Positions 27,239 to 35,958 of a stretch of 64,000 nucleotides of DNA are shown here, piece after piece (position 1 is the stretch's first letter; every line of letters starts with the position of its first letter). Source of the stretch: JASGCL01 sp965262775 (GTDB lineage: Bacteria > Pseudomonadota > Alphaproteobacteria > JASGCL01); contig CBDHFT010000001.1 of the NCBI GenBank assembly GCA_965262775.1, positions 186,001 through 250,000 on the forward strand, read 5' to 3'. A program made the translations under genes and the position numbers. The notes under the pieces are model-generated. The model worked only from the letters and a program-made list of their open reading frames with translations, had not been told where the DNA came from and made no database searches.

Positions 27239-28259
27239 GGTAGAAAACACTCACCCGCAAGAAAGTTTTTGGCAAGGTTATGCCAAGGACGGAATGGAAT
27301 TCTTTAAGGAATGGTTCGATAACAACCTTACCCTGCTCGCGAAGTCATTCACCAACCCTGCTCCCTCACCCAACATGGTTATCTTCCCCACCGAAACCGT
27401 GTGGGGGCTTGGTGCTTGCGCGCTTGATAGTAATGAAAACCGATTATCGTTGGATAAAATCTATGAATTAAAAGGGCGCGAAAAAACAAAACCCTTCTCT
27501 ATCCTTTTATCAAACGCGTTATTCATTAATAAAATTGCTTGTCCGACTCCCAAACAGAAAGAACTATTAGAAAACATTGTCCTTGCGGGGTATGGATTTT
27601 TGGGCAAGTTATCACTTGTTTTGCCCTACAACCCCAACAACACCTTGTGGAAACTTGCCCCCCATTGTTACAGCAATCTAGATGGTGGGCAGGCCGCGGT
27701 CTGCCTCCGCCTGCCCTGTCATCCCTTAACAAGATTTTTTTTACAAGCCGTCGAGCAACGGCTTGGTTCGCCGCTTGCCGTAACCTCGGTCAATATCTCA
27801 GGCCAACAAAATGAAGTAAAAAATATGAAAGGGGCATCAGATTTTATAAATATCAATCCCGATTTTTTTCCGCAAACACCCGACCTCTACCCTTTCAAAT
27901 CGCCCATCATCCATTCCTTTCAACAGATTTTTTCCAGCAACCCTAGCGCAAAAATTATTCATCCCACCCCCCATGCGCCTGTTGCTTACTATTTTTTTAT
28001 ACGAAACATCATCAAACCACTGTTAAATACCATATGGCCATTTTATGACTTGGGCGATTCTTATGACCTTCTCTCTCAACCCATTTCCTTTGCCGAATTA
28101 TTTGCCGATATAGATAAAAAATTAATGGCCGACAAAAGATTGCATGTCGGCCAATCATCCACCGTTCTTTCGCTGCTTGGTGATAAGCCAAGGATTTTAC
28201 GCCACGGCGCCGCGTCAAAAAATGAAATAAAATCAACGCTGAACATCAACATCGATTAA
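27237..28259 (+). CDS. Sua5/YciO/YrdC-family threonylcarbamoyl-AMP synthase
   Basis: 340 residues from ATG 27237. Family members make threonylcarbamoyl-AMP for the t6A37 modification of ANN-decoding tRNAs. Motifs: VIFPTETVWGLGA (48-60), KGREKTKPFSILL (79-91), SVNISG (184-189) and a terminal STVLSLLGDKPRILRHG (308-324). In usual TsaC/Sua5 proteins the last two motifs are about 35 residues apart; here about 120 separate them, so an extra segment of roughly 85 residues is inserted. ATG 27294 is an alternative start with a Shine-Dalgarno match. Confidence 0.85.
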   Translation: MVENTHPQESFWQGYAKDGMEFFKEWFDNNLTLLAKSFTNPAPSPNMVIFPTETVWGLGACALDSNENRLSLDKIYELKGREKTKPFSILLSNALFINKIACPTPKQKELLENIVLAGYGFLGKLSLVLPYNPNNTLWKLAPHCYSNLDGGQAAVCLRLPCHPLTRFFLQAVEQRLGSPLAVTSVNISGQQNEVKNMKGASDFININPDFFPQTPDLYPFKSPIIHSFQQIFSSNPSAKIIHPTPHAPVAYYFFIRNIIKPLLNTIWPFYDLGDSYDLLSQPISFAELFADIDKKLMADKRLHVGQSSTVLSLLGDKPRILRHGAASKNEIKSTLNINID

Positions 28260-28293
28260 TTCAAATTTGGCTTTTATTATTTAATAAATTCTT

Positions 28294-28322
28294 TTGACAG
28301 TGTTTTTCCCTTATGCTAAATT
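28294..28322 (+). promoter_or_regulatory. Candidate promoter of the FAD/FAD/GcvT-like operon
   Basis: TTGACA (28294-28299), 17-bp spacer, TAAATT (28317-28322), about 26 bp before ATG 28349, which has AAAAGGAG. The -35 is perfect and the -10 matches four of six positions. Confidence 0.5.
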
Positions 28323-28348
28323 TTTTTGATAAAAGAAAAGGAGTAGGG

Positions 28349-29986
28349 ATGACCAACCAGCAAAAATATGACGCAATAATTGTCGGCTCGGGACACAACG
28401 CTTTGGTAACCGCCAATTACTTACAACGCGCTGGCTTGTCCACTTTGGTGGTTGAAAAAACGGCTCATATCGGCGGTGCCGCCACCTCCATCTCTCATTA
28501 CAAAACCAAAGAACAGGATTGGATTTACAGCAATTGCTCCTATGTCTGCAGTTTGTTTCGGTCAGAAATTTGGCGCGATTTAGAATTAACAAAATTTGGT
28601 TTGCAAGTCATTCCCTATGAAAGCGGCGGCGTCATTGTTGATAATGGGCGCGATTATTTTTCTACCTACGCCGACCATTATGCACAACGCCGCGAAATTG
28701 CCCGTCATAATTTGCAAGACGTCGATGCCTACGAACGCATCGGGCAATTTCTAACTCGCCAAGCCAGGTTTATCAAAGACCTGTTGCTGCGCACCCCGCC
28801 CGATCCCGTGAAATTGGGCATCAGCGATATTTCTGAACTTATTTTCTTGGCAAAAAAATATGGCGATTTAGGGGCCAAGGATATGGCCGAAATGATAAGG
28901 TTCTTCACCATTTCGGCGGCTGATTTCGTGCGCGAATATTTTCAAACCTCCGCCATTCAATCATTATACGCTGGCTCGGGCATTATTGGTTCGGGCATGT
29001 CGGTGGCGTCGCCTGGCACGGCCTATGTTTTGTTGCATCATTTCATGGGCGATGTTGACGGCGTCTACGCCGCATGGGGCTACGCCCGCGGCGGCATGGG
29101 TGCCATAACCCAGGCCCTTGCCAAGTCTTATGAATCGGTCGGCGGGAAAATAGTGGCGGGCAACGGTATCAAAGAATTTTTGGTGCGCGGCAACCAAGTG
29201 CGCGGCGTGTTGTGCGACAATGGCGATATTTACAATGCCAAGGTTGTTGCATCGGGCATGGACGCCCGCCAAACATTTGTCAACCATATGCCCAGCGAAT
29301 ATTTGCCCGACGATTTTACGGCCGCGGTCAAAAATTTTAAATTTCGCGGTTCGTCGGGTAAATTAAATGTTGCGCTGGACGGCTTGCCAAAATTTTCTTG
29401 CATCCCTGACGATGCGGCCTGCCTCGCGGGGGATTTGCATATGGAAGATAATTTGGATGTTTATGAACAATCTTATGACGATTGGCGACGTGGCAATTGG
29501 TCGCGTCGACCCTATGTTGATATGCTAATGGGCAGTCTTATCGACCCCACCATGGCGCCCCCTGGCAAACATGTTGTGTCATTTTTCGTTCAATATGTGC
29601 CCTATGAATTATCAAACGGCCGCGAGTGGGATGAAGCCAATAAAAAAGCCTTTGCCGATTGCGTTATCAATTCGGCCGCGCGTTATTGCGACATTAAAGA
29701 AAAAATTTTACATATGGAGGTCCGCACACCCAAAGACATCGAACAAGAAGTCGGCCTAACCGAGGGCAATATTTTTCAAGGCGAATTATCGCTTGACCAA
29801 TTATTGTTCAATCGCCCCGTGCCAGGCTACGCCCAATATCGCAGTCCTATCAAGGGGCTTTATATTTGCGGCGCGTCCACCCACCCAGGGGGCGGCGTCA
29901 TGGGTGCCAACGGCGCCAACGCGGCTCGCGAAATTTTAAAAGATTTGAAGAAACCCCGTGTCGGCATCGCCCTGAATACGCAATAA
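28349..29986 (+). CDS. FAD-dependent oxidoreductase, PYROXD2/phytoene-desaturase-like
   Basis: 545 residues. FAD-binding Rossmann start IIVGSGHNALVTANYLQRAG (10-29) with the acidic end VVEK and GGAATS; the C-terminal FAD segment reads LYICGASTHPGGGVMGANGANAAREIL. The fold is that of amine oxidases and carotenoid desaturases, and the closest recognisable type is PYROXD2-like. The substrate is unknown. It is the first gene of a tight operon with a second FAD protein (21 bp) and a GcvT-like protein (17 bp), which suggests oxidation of an N-methyl or similar amine with one-carbon transfer. Confidence 0.8.
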   Translation: MTNQQKYDAIIVGSGHNALVTANYLQRAGLSTLVVEKTAHIGGAATSISHYKTKEQDWIYSNCSYVCSLFRSEIWRDLELTKFGLQVIPYESGGVIVDNGRDYFSTYADHYAQRREIARHNLQDVDAYERIGQFLTRQARFIKDLLLRTPPDPVKLGISDISELIFLAKKYGDLGAKDMAEMIRFFTISAADFVREYFQTSAIQSLYAGSGIIGSGMSVASPGTAYVLLHHFMGDVDGVYAAWGYARGGMGAITQALAKSYESVGGKIVAGNGIKEFLVRGNQVRGVLCDNGDIYNAKVVASGMDARQTFVNHMPSEYLPDDFTAAVKNFKFRGSSGKLNVALDGLPKFSCIPDDAACLAGDLHMEDNLDVYEQSYDDWRRGNWSRRPYVDMLMGSLIDPTMAPPGKHVVSFFVQYVPYELSNGREWDEANKKAFADCVINSAARYCDIKEKILHMEVRTPKDIEQEVGLTEGNIFQGELSLDQLLFNRPVPGYAQYRSPIKGLYICGASTHPGGGVMGANGANAAREILKDLKKPRVGIALNTQ

Positions 29987-30007
29987 TAAAATAAGAAAGA
30001 TAACAAG

Positions 30008-31564
30008 ATGTTTAAACGCAAAAAAATTATTATTATCGGCGGTGGGGTTAATGGCTTGTCAGCCGCCTTGCAATTATCGCGCGCCCCATTCGCCATGCTA
30101 CGCCGTAAAATAATTATTGTGGAGGCTGATAAAACATTGGGCGGTTTGGCGCGCCATGCCGATTATTGTTATGGCTTGCCGCGCCCCATTCGCTCGCAAC
30201 TTCTTTGGGGCGGTTTTAGCCTGGGTAAAAAAATGACCAGCATTGCATTGGGTGCCAACCAAGACCAGGTGGTGGTCGCCCCCACCCGTCGTGGCACAAA
30301 ATATGTCGGCAGTGATATCAGCCTGGGCAAAAATCATCAGGCATTAGAAAAGAAAATAAAAAAATACACCAGCATTTGGCAAAAAATTGTTAACCACGCG
30401 CCACCCAAGTTTGAAGGCGGCAGCGCAGGTGACCTATGCAACTTGGCGTCGGCGGGTTTGGCTTTTAAATTGATGGGCAAAAAATCACAATATGATTTTT
30501 TAAAAGTCATCGCGCAAAATGTTGATGATGTTTTTAACGAACATCTTGCCGAAGGGAATAGCCAAACCCTGACCAGTTTATGGAATTTCCAAAGTTACCA
30601 CGGCAGTGGCCTTTACGCCACCCATTCGGGCAGCATGACCGCATTATGGACACGCCAGAGCCAGGATAAAAATTTGGGATTGTCGGCCTACGCCTTTAAT
30701 CCTGAAAAATTTTTTCGTGCTTTCGAACGGGTATTAAAACGGCGCGGCGTAACCATTGAAACTGATAAAAAAGTCGCCGCCATCCTGTCTGAATTACAGG
30801 GCAAAGAACAAAAAATTACGGGCGTCAAATTAAGCAATGGCGCGGTTATTACCGCCGACGCGGTTTTATCCACCCTAACCCCGCACCGCACCATCGAACT
30901 GGTTGGGGCCAATAATTTTGATGGCGAATTGGTGCGCCGCACGCGCCATGTGCGCGGTCGCGCGTTGGTGACAAGAATGGTTATCACCCCAAAATCCATG
31001 CCACAAATATTCGCTGGTTATAAAAAATCGCCTGTCAGAATAATCGTCACGGGCGGTCGCCAAGAATTGGAATATCAATATCTTGATAGCAAATATTTAT
31101 CCTACGCCGAAGAATTCCCACTTGCCATAACCTGGCGCGGGGGCAAATTATGGTTGCAGGTATTTAACCAACCACTGCGCGCCCCACAAAATGCCGCGCA
31201 AGTTAAAACCATTGTTTTAAAACAATTGGAAAAATATTTGCCTGATTTAACGGTGGACAAGGTCGAGGTTATTTTGCCCAACGACATGTTGCCATATGCG
31301 GGCGGTGAAAATTATGACGAGAATGGCAATGAAGATTTCCCCAAGGCCCACCCCGCGGCCTGGCATCATGCCGATTTAACGCTGGACCAATGTTGGGCTT
31401 GGCGGCCCATCAATGGTGTGGCGTCGGGGGCGTCGATTGGGTTTAGCCATTACCGCACGCCGATTAAAAACCTGTATGTCGGCGGGGCAAGTTGCCACCC
31501 AGGCGGCGACTTGCACGGTATGGCGGGGTTGTTGGCGGCAAAAACCATCTTGAAGTCTATATAA
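30008..31564 (+). CDS. FAD-dependent oxidoreductase, phytoene-desaturase-like (second copy)
   Basis: 518 residues, divergent from the preceding protein but of the same fold: IIIGGGVNGLSAALQLSRA (7-25), VEADKTLGGLARHA, and the C-terminal NLYVGGASCHPGGDLHGMAGLLAAKTIL. It probably forms a complex or sequential step with its neighbour. Substrate unknown. ATG 30008 lies 21 bp after the previous stop. Confidence 0.75.
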   Translation: MFKRKKIIIIGGGVNGLSAALQLSRAPFAMLRRKIIIVEADKTLGGLARHADYCYGLPRPIRSQLLWGGFSLGKKMTSIALGANQDQVVVAPTRRGTKYVGSDISLGKNHQALEKKIKKYTSIWQKIVNHAPPKFEGGSAGDLCNLASAGLAFKLMGKKSQYDFLKVIAQNVDDVFNEHLAEGNSQTLTSLWNFQSYHGSGLYATHSGSMTALWTRQSQDKNLGLSAYAFNPEKFFRAFERVLKRRGVTIETDKKVAAILSELQGKEQKITGVKLSNGAVITADAVLSTLTPHRTIELVGANNFDGELVRRTRHVRGRALVTRMVITPKSMPQIFAGYKKSPVRIIVTGGRQELEYQYLDSKYLSYAEEFPLAITWRGGKLWLQVFNQPLRAPQNAAQVKTIVLKQLEKYLPDLTVDKVEVILPNDMLPYAGGENYDENGNEDFPKAHPAAWHHADLTLDQCWAWRPINGVASGASIGFSHYRTPIKNLYVGGASCHPGGDLHGMAGLLAAKTILKSI

Positions 31565-31581
31565 ATAAAAGGAGAACGAAC

Positions 31582-32874
31582 ATGGTCTTAGCAAAAAATA
31601 AAAATTTGGTGATGGTGGAGCGCGGCTTGCAACCATCCGTCTTGTCGCATGTTACCGATAAATTGGCAAAATCCCACGCCTTTGAGAGTTGGGTTGGTCA
31701 CCGCGCGCCGATTTTCTATGAAAGCCTGTCTGAAGAATATTTCGCCCTGCGCAATTCGGTGGGGGTTATCGATGTTTCTATCCTGCACAAATATCTTATC
31801 ACGGGGAAGGACGCCGAAAGTTATGTCAACCGTTTGGTAACCCGCGACATGCGAAAGGTTAAACCGCAACGCGTTACATATTGCCTGTGGTGTGATGAGG
31901 AAGGCATGGTGATAGACGACGGCACCATTTTCTGCCTTAGCAAAAATGAATATATGCTGACTTGCCAAGAATCCCAATGGGAATGGTTGCTGAATTTGCA
32001 AGAAGGGTTTGATGTAACGGTAAAGGATTTAAGCCACGATGTCGCCGCGTTGGCGGTGCAGGGGCCTGTTGCCTATGGTTTATTAAAACGTTTGTCGGAA
32101 ACAAAATTGGAAGGATTTGAAATACCCGATATTAAAAATTTGAAACCGTTTGATATTATGGAATGGCGCGCCAACGCGGGCGGGCGGTTTGCCAAACCCA
32201 GCGCGGAACATGGCATGGCGTTGATGATATCGCGCACGGGGTTCACGGGCGATTTGGGTTATGAAATATGGTGTCATCGCGATTTGGTGGAAACATTGTG
32301 GCATTGCTTGTTCGCGGTCGGGAAAAATTTGCGTATCAAACCCGTGGGCCAGGGTGCGTTGGGGTTAACACGGGTCGAGGCTGGCTTCGTTGCCACCAAC
32401 CTAGACTTCATGAGTTCGCATGTTGCGTCGCGCACCGGGCGCGGCCGCACGCCGTTTGAATTGATGATGGGCAAATTGGTGCATTTCGATAAACCATATT
32501 TCAATGGCAAGGACGCGTTGATGCGTTTGTCGGGCGGGGGCGATGAAAACATCACCCGCAAAAACCTACGCTTCGTCTTGCACCCCATCGACATTGCCAC
32601 GAAAAAGGAAGCCAAGGGTTCCATCGTCTACTACAACGAAAAAATTGAATGTGGCCATGTGACATCTTCGCTATGGTCGCCGACATTGAAACGCAATGTG
32701 GGTTATGCCGAATTGAAGGCACCATACGGCATTGACAAACAAAACAAATTATTCGCCGAAGTATGGACCAACAAAGAAAATATGTTCGAGAAGGTTATGG
32801 CGCCCATCACCCTGTGCGACCGACCATTCTTCAACCCGCCGCGCAAAAACCAAACCCCACCAGGACTAACCTAG
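31582..32874 (+). CDS. GcvT-like aminomethyltransferase family protein
   Basis: 430 residues with the folate-dependent aminomethyltransferase fold: YFALRNSVGVIDVSILHKY, RLVTRDMRKVKPQRVTYCLWCDEEGMVIDD, LAVQGPVAYGLL, and SRTGFTGDLGYEIWC. Relatives include the T-protein of glycine cleavage, DmdA and the folate domains of dimethylglycine dehydrogenases. No gcvH or gcvP is nearby, so a demethylase role with the two FAD proteins is more likely than glycine cleavage. AAAAGGAGA precedes ATG 31582. The exact substrate is not deducible. Confidence 0.8.
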   Translation: MVLAKNKNLVMVERGLQPSVLSHVTDKLAKSHAFESWVGHRAPIFYESLSEEYFALRNSVGVIDVSILHKYLITGKDAESYVNRLVTRDMRKVKPQRVTYCLWCDEEGMVIDDGTIFCLSKNEYMLTCQESQWEWLLNLQEGFDVTVKDLSHDVAALAVQGPVAYGLLKRLSETKLEGFEIPDIKNLKPFDIMEWRANAGGRFAKPSAEHGMALMISRTGFTGDLGYEIWCHRDLVETLWHCLFAVGKNLRIKPVGQGALGLTRVEAGFVATNLDFMSSHVASRTGRGRTPFELMMGKLVHFDKPYFNGKDALMRLSGGGDENITRKNLRFVLHPIDIATKKEAKGSIVYYNEKIECGHVTSSLWSPTLKRNVGYAELKAPYGIDKQNKLFAEVWTNKENMFEKVMAPITLCDRPFFNPPRKNQTPPGLT

Positions 32875-33060
32875 GCTTGCTTCACTTAAATTATCAAAAA
32901 ATTGCTCCGCAATTTGTTGATGACCCCAACTAGTTTTGTATTCGCGCGAAGTAAATTCGCACGAATATCAGCACCAGACTTCACTTGCTTCTATTTGGTA
33001 TTGACCGTTTGTATAGAATCGCCATAGGTTATAAAATAATATTTTGAAGGAAGTCTTATA

Positions 33061-33813
33061 ATGAAAATATGCTTATGGTGCGAAAAAAATAAAGCTGTCA
33101 AAAGTCACATAGTTCCCAAATGGGTCTTCAAAGAAAGCCAAAAGAAGATTCCTCTTGGCGATTTCTATATATACTTAGACCCCTCAACGGGAACCTCGCG
33201 TAAAATGGGGCATGATGGTCTAGTAGCATATCTGCTCTGTGTCGATTGCGAAAAAAAAATATCAAAGTATGAAAGCAAGGCAAAAAATTGGTTTGTTGAC
33301 GGAAATTCGTCTATCTCTTATAATGATTTATTGGTGTTCTTTCTATCTATTGTTTTAAGATGGAATATTTTTTTGAATTTAAAGGATAAAAAAAGCGAAC
33401 TTGATAATATTTTAAAAAAAAATATTACGGACTTTATAAATGAAGTAGAGACTAAAGGAGCAGAAGCAAGCAATAACCGTTTTGAATTTTTTTATATTCA
33501 TATAAATGAAAAATTGAGGTTTCACGATACTAAGACATCTCCTCTAATAAAAAAATCTGGATTATTAAAAGTTAGCCAAATAATGACTTGTGGTTATATT
33601 GTCTGCATCAAAATATCTTCAGTTGGTGATGAACCATCTTTTAGAACGATGTCTAATATATTTAAACATCTATTTAATCAAAAAGACAGCAAAAAGCCTG
33701 ACATCTTTGGCACCCATCAATATGAAATAGAAACAAAAGAAGAATTCAGTAACATGGTTGACATTGAAAAAATCTGTTCAAGAATTAAGAAAACAATTAA
33801 TATCAATTCATAA
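33061..33813 (+). CDS. Unrecognised CxxC / SHIVP protein
   Basis: 250 residues, AT-rich and rich in K, I and N compared with its neighbours. The N terminus has CLWCEKNKAVKSHIVPKWVF (residues 4-23) and a second pair LLCVDCEKKISKYE near 59-72, which looks like a zinc module of the HNH/treble-clef type. The rest is helical without a recognised motif. AAGGAAG precedes the ATG. Similar proteins occur as accessory genes in many bacteria, but I cannot assign a function. It sits between the FAD/GcvT operon and repeat DNA. Confidence 0.6.
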   Translation: MKICLWCEKNKAVKSHIVPKWVFKESQKKIPLGDFYIYLDPSTGTSRKMGHDGLVAYLLCVDCEKKISKYESKAKNWFVDGNSSISYNDLLVFFLSIVLRWNIFLNLKDKKSELDNILKKNITDFINEVETKGAEASNNRFEFFYIHINEKLRFHDTKTSPLIKKSGLLKVSQIMTCGYIVCIKISSVGDEPSFRTMSNIFKHLFNQKDSKKPDIFGTHQYEIETKEEFSNMVDIEKICSRIKKTININS

Positions 33814-33846
33814 AAAATTTAAATGCTCTTCTGCCTGCATAAGGGA

Positions 33847-33977
33847 AGCAACAAAGTAATAGCGCAAATTTAAGTAGTGGCAACTAGCCTGCCCCTCAAG
33901 TAGCGTTAGCGATAGGGGCGAACTTAATTGGTTCTAGGCGAAGCCTGCCGCTCAAGCAACGAAGTGATAGCGCAAAT
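33847..33977. repeat. Dispersed short repeats downstream of the methyltransferase gene
   Basis: Three related units, each about 35-45 bp: AGCAACAAAGTAATAGCGC, CAAGTAGCGTTAGCGATAGG and CAAGCAACGAAGTGATAGCG, the last two ending in ACTTAATTGG or TTTAATTGG. A CTAGGC-GAA-GCCTG palindrome (33934-33947) lies between units 2 and 3. The last unit abuts and includes the stop of the methyltransferase gene on the minus strand. The core resembles the in-frame repeat at 7.54-7.65 kb. Confidence 0.65.
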
Positions 33978-35045
33978 TTAATTGGTGGCTTCGCCGATGG
34001 GGTCGGTGGGGGTGGGGGCCGATTTGTGGGCGTGTTTCAGGGTGTTGGGGGGAATGGGGCCAAGGATTTTTTGAATGACGTCGGGGGTTATGCTGTCGCG
34101 GTCGGGGTAGCGTGGGTTTTGTGCTTCGCCGCGCGCACCGTTGAGTATGTGGGTGAGGCTGGGCCCGTCGGTCCCGCAACAACCGCCGATTAAACGCGCG
34201 CCAAGGGCGTAGGCAAGTTGGCCATAATCCATCATCATGCTGGCGGTGCCGTCGAATTCAAATTGGCCATCGACATATTGGGGAATGCCGCGGTTAGCCT
34301 TCGCCACCAACAACGGTGGGTTTTTTAATTGCATGGCGGCAAGGTGGCGTTGCCATTGCCATAGGCTGTAGACTGATTCGGCGGGGCTCTTCCCACAATT
34401 GATGCCGAATGCGACAATGTTGGGCGACATTGTTAATAATTGTTCCACGGCTTTTTCGGGGGAGATTCCCATCATGGTTTTGCCATTGGTGTCGAATGTC
34501 AGGGTGATGACGATGTTTTTTTTATTGACGATGCGGTCGGCGGCCTTGACGATGGCGGCGACTTCCTCCACCGCCGACATGGTTTCTATCCAAATAAGGT
34601 CGGCCCCAGCACGGTCAAGGGCTTCGATTTGCGCACCGAAACCTTCTATGGCTTCGTCTTCGCTTAATGCGCCAAGCGGCATGAGCAATTCGCCCGAAGG
34701 GCCAATGTCGCCGCCGATGAAAACGGGGCGGTCGGGCGATTTGTTTTTGATGGCTTGTTGCACATTTTCGACGGCGCGTTGGTTGAGGATGGCGAGGTCG
34801 CCTTCGGCCCTATGCAATTTTAAACGGAATGGGTTTGCACCGAAACTGTTGGTGAGGATGATGTCGGCACCGTGTTCGATGAATTCTTCATGAACCGAAG
34901 AAATTTTTTCGGGGTGGTCGCGATTCCACAATGCTGGTTCGTCGCCCGAAATTAACCCGCGGGTGAACAGGTTTGTTCCCATGGCCCCGTCAAGCAACAA
35001 AAATCCGTTGTTACTTTTTTCTAATTCATGGCGCAGGTCGAGCAT
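33978..35045 (-). CDS. bmt: Betaine-homocysteine S-methyltransferase
   Basis: 355 residues with the homocysteine methyltransferase barrel: LLDGAMGTNLFTRG (17-30), TNSFGANPFRL, GDIGPSG, and the zinc cysteines C217 (FGINCG) and C289-C290 (IGGCCGT). It makes methionine using glycine betaine or a similar donor. The C-terminal tail is proline- and threonine-rich and reaches into dispersed repeat DNA. It is followed (6 bp upstream in coordinates of the minus-strand operon) by folE. Donor specificity is inferred. Confidence 0.85.
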   Translation of the reverse strand: MLDLRHELEKSNNGFLLLDGAMGTNLFTRGLISGDEPALWNRDHPEKISSVHEEFIEHGADIILTNSFGANPFRLKLHRAEGDLAILNQRAVENVQQAIKNKSPDRPVFIGGDIGPSGELLMPLGALSEDEAIEGFGAQIEALDRAGADLIWIETMSAVEEVAAIVKAADRIVNKKNIVITLTFDTNGKTMMGISPEKAVEQLLTMSPNIVAFGINCGKSPAESVYSLWQWQRHLAAMQLKNPPLLVAKANRGIPQYVDGQFEFDGTASMMMDYGQLAYALGARLIGGCCGTDGPSLTHILNGARGEAQNPRYPDRDSITPDVIQKILGPIPPNTLKHAHKSAPTPTDPIGEATN

Positions 35046-35051
35046 GGCGGG

Positions 35052-35789
35052 TTATTGGTTTTTTTCCGCGGCTAGGCATTGTTGTTCGAAACCATGGCGT
35101 AATTCTTTGTCCTGCTTGAACAATCCATGGTAATGTTTGGTAATGGTGTCGACGCCGCCCTTCTCTACCCCGCGGGTTTTCATGCAAAAATGTTCGGCGG
35201 TTATCATCACGGCGACGCCGCGTGGTTTCAACGCATGCAAAATAGCGTCCGCAATTTGTTTGGTCATGGTTTCTTGGGTTTGTAAACGTTTGGCAAAAAT
35301 TTCGACAACGCGGGCGATTTTGCTTATGCCAACAATTTTGCCCGCGGCGTGGTAAGCCACGTGGGCGTGCCCAATGATGGGCGCCAAATGATGTTCGCAA
35401 TGGGAATGAAACGGAATGTTGGTGAGCAAAACCATGTCGTCATAGCCCGATGTTTCGGTGAACTGCTTCGCCAAAATATTTTCTGGCGACATGGCATAAC
35501 CGTTGAAATAATCGTCGAAGGCCTTCACCACCCGTTTGGGGGTGCCGACCAAACCATCGCGGGTGGGATCCTCGCCGATATATTCAAGCAAGGTGCGGAC
35601 GGCGGATTCGGCGGATTCGCGCGACACGGCACCGCGCGGCGTGTTGCCATTGTTACCAACGGCGGATAATTTGACGGGGTTGCCACCGTTGATACCATGG
35701 TCATGGTCGGCCAACAATTGGTCGGTGCTTTGGCTGGTGGTTTGGTTGGTATGTTGATATGACATCACAGATTTGTTTTTTATACGCAT
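35052..35789 (-). CDS. folE: GTP cyclohydrolase I
   Basis: 245 residues. Makes dihydroneopterin triphosphate, the first step of folate synthesis. GEDPTRDGLVGTPKRV, then FHSHCEHHLAP with the zinc Cys and His residues, then HYHGL-type C terminus with TAEHFCMKTRGV all present. The N-terminal about 60 residues (polar, Q/T/N-rich) are a non-conserved extension. ATG 35789 is chosen because AAAGGA lies about 9 bp before it; ATG 35765 lacks one. It forms a likely operon with the methyltransferase gene. Confidence 0.93.
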   Translation of the reverse strand: MRIKNKSVMSYQHTNQTTSQSTDQLLADHDHGINGGNPVKLSAVGNNGNTPRGAVSRESAESAVRTLLEYIGEDPTRDGLVGTPKRVVKAFDDYFNGYAMSPENILAKQFTETSGYDDMVLLTNIPFHSHCEHHLAPIIGHAHVAYHAAGKIVGISKIARVVEIFAKRLQTQETMTKQIADAILHALKPRGVAVMITAEHFCMKTRGVEKGGVDTITKHYHGLFKQDKELRHGFEQQCLAAEKNQ

Positions 35790-35958
35790 CACAACATTTC
35801 CTTTTTTGCTTCGTTAATTTTTCTGGCTTAATTTTTCTGAATGGCTTTAGCTTGATTTTTAAACCGCCGTTGTTTTATGATGTAATATATGATGAGAAAG
35901 CGGGGGATTTATTATTTGCGGGGTTAAGAAAAATCCCATAAATATAATGTAATTTATT

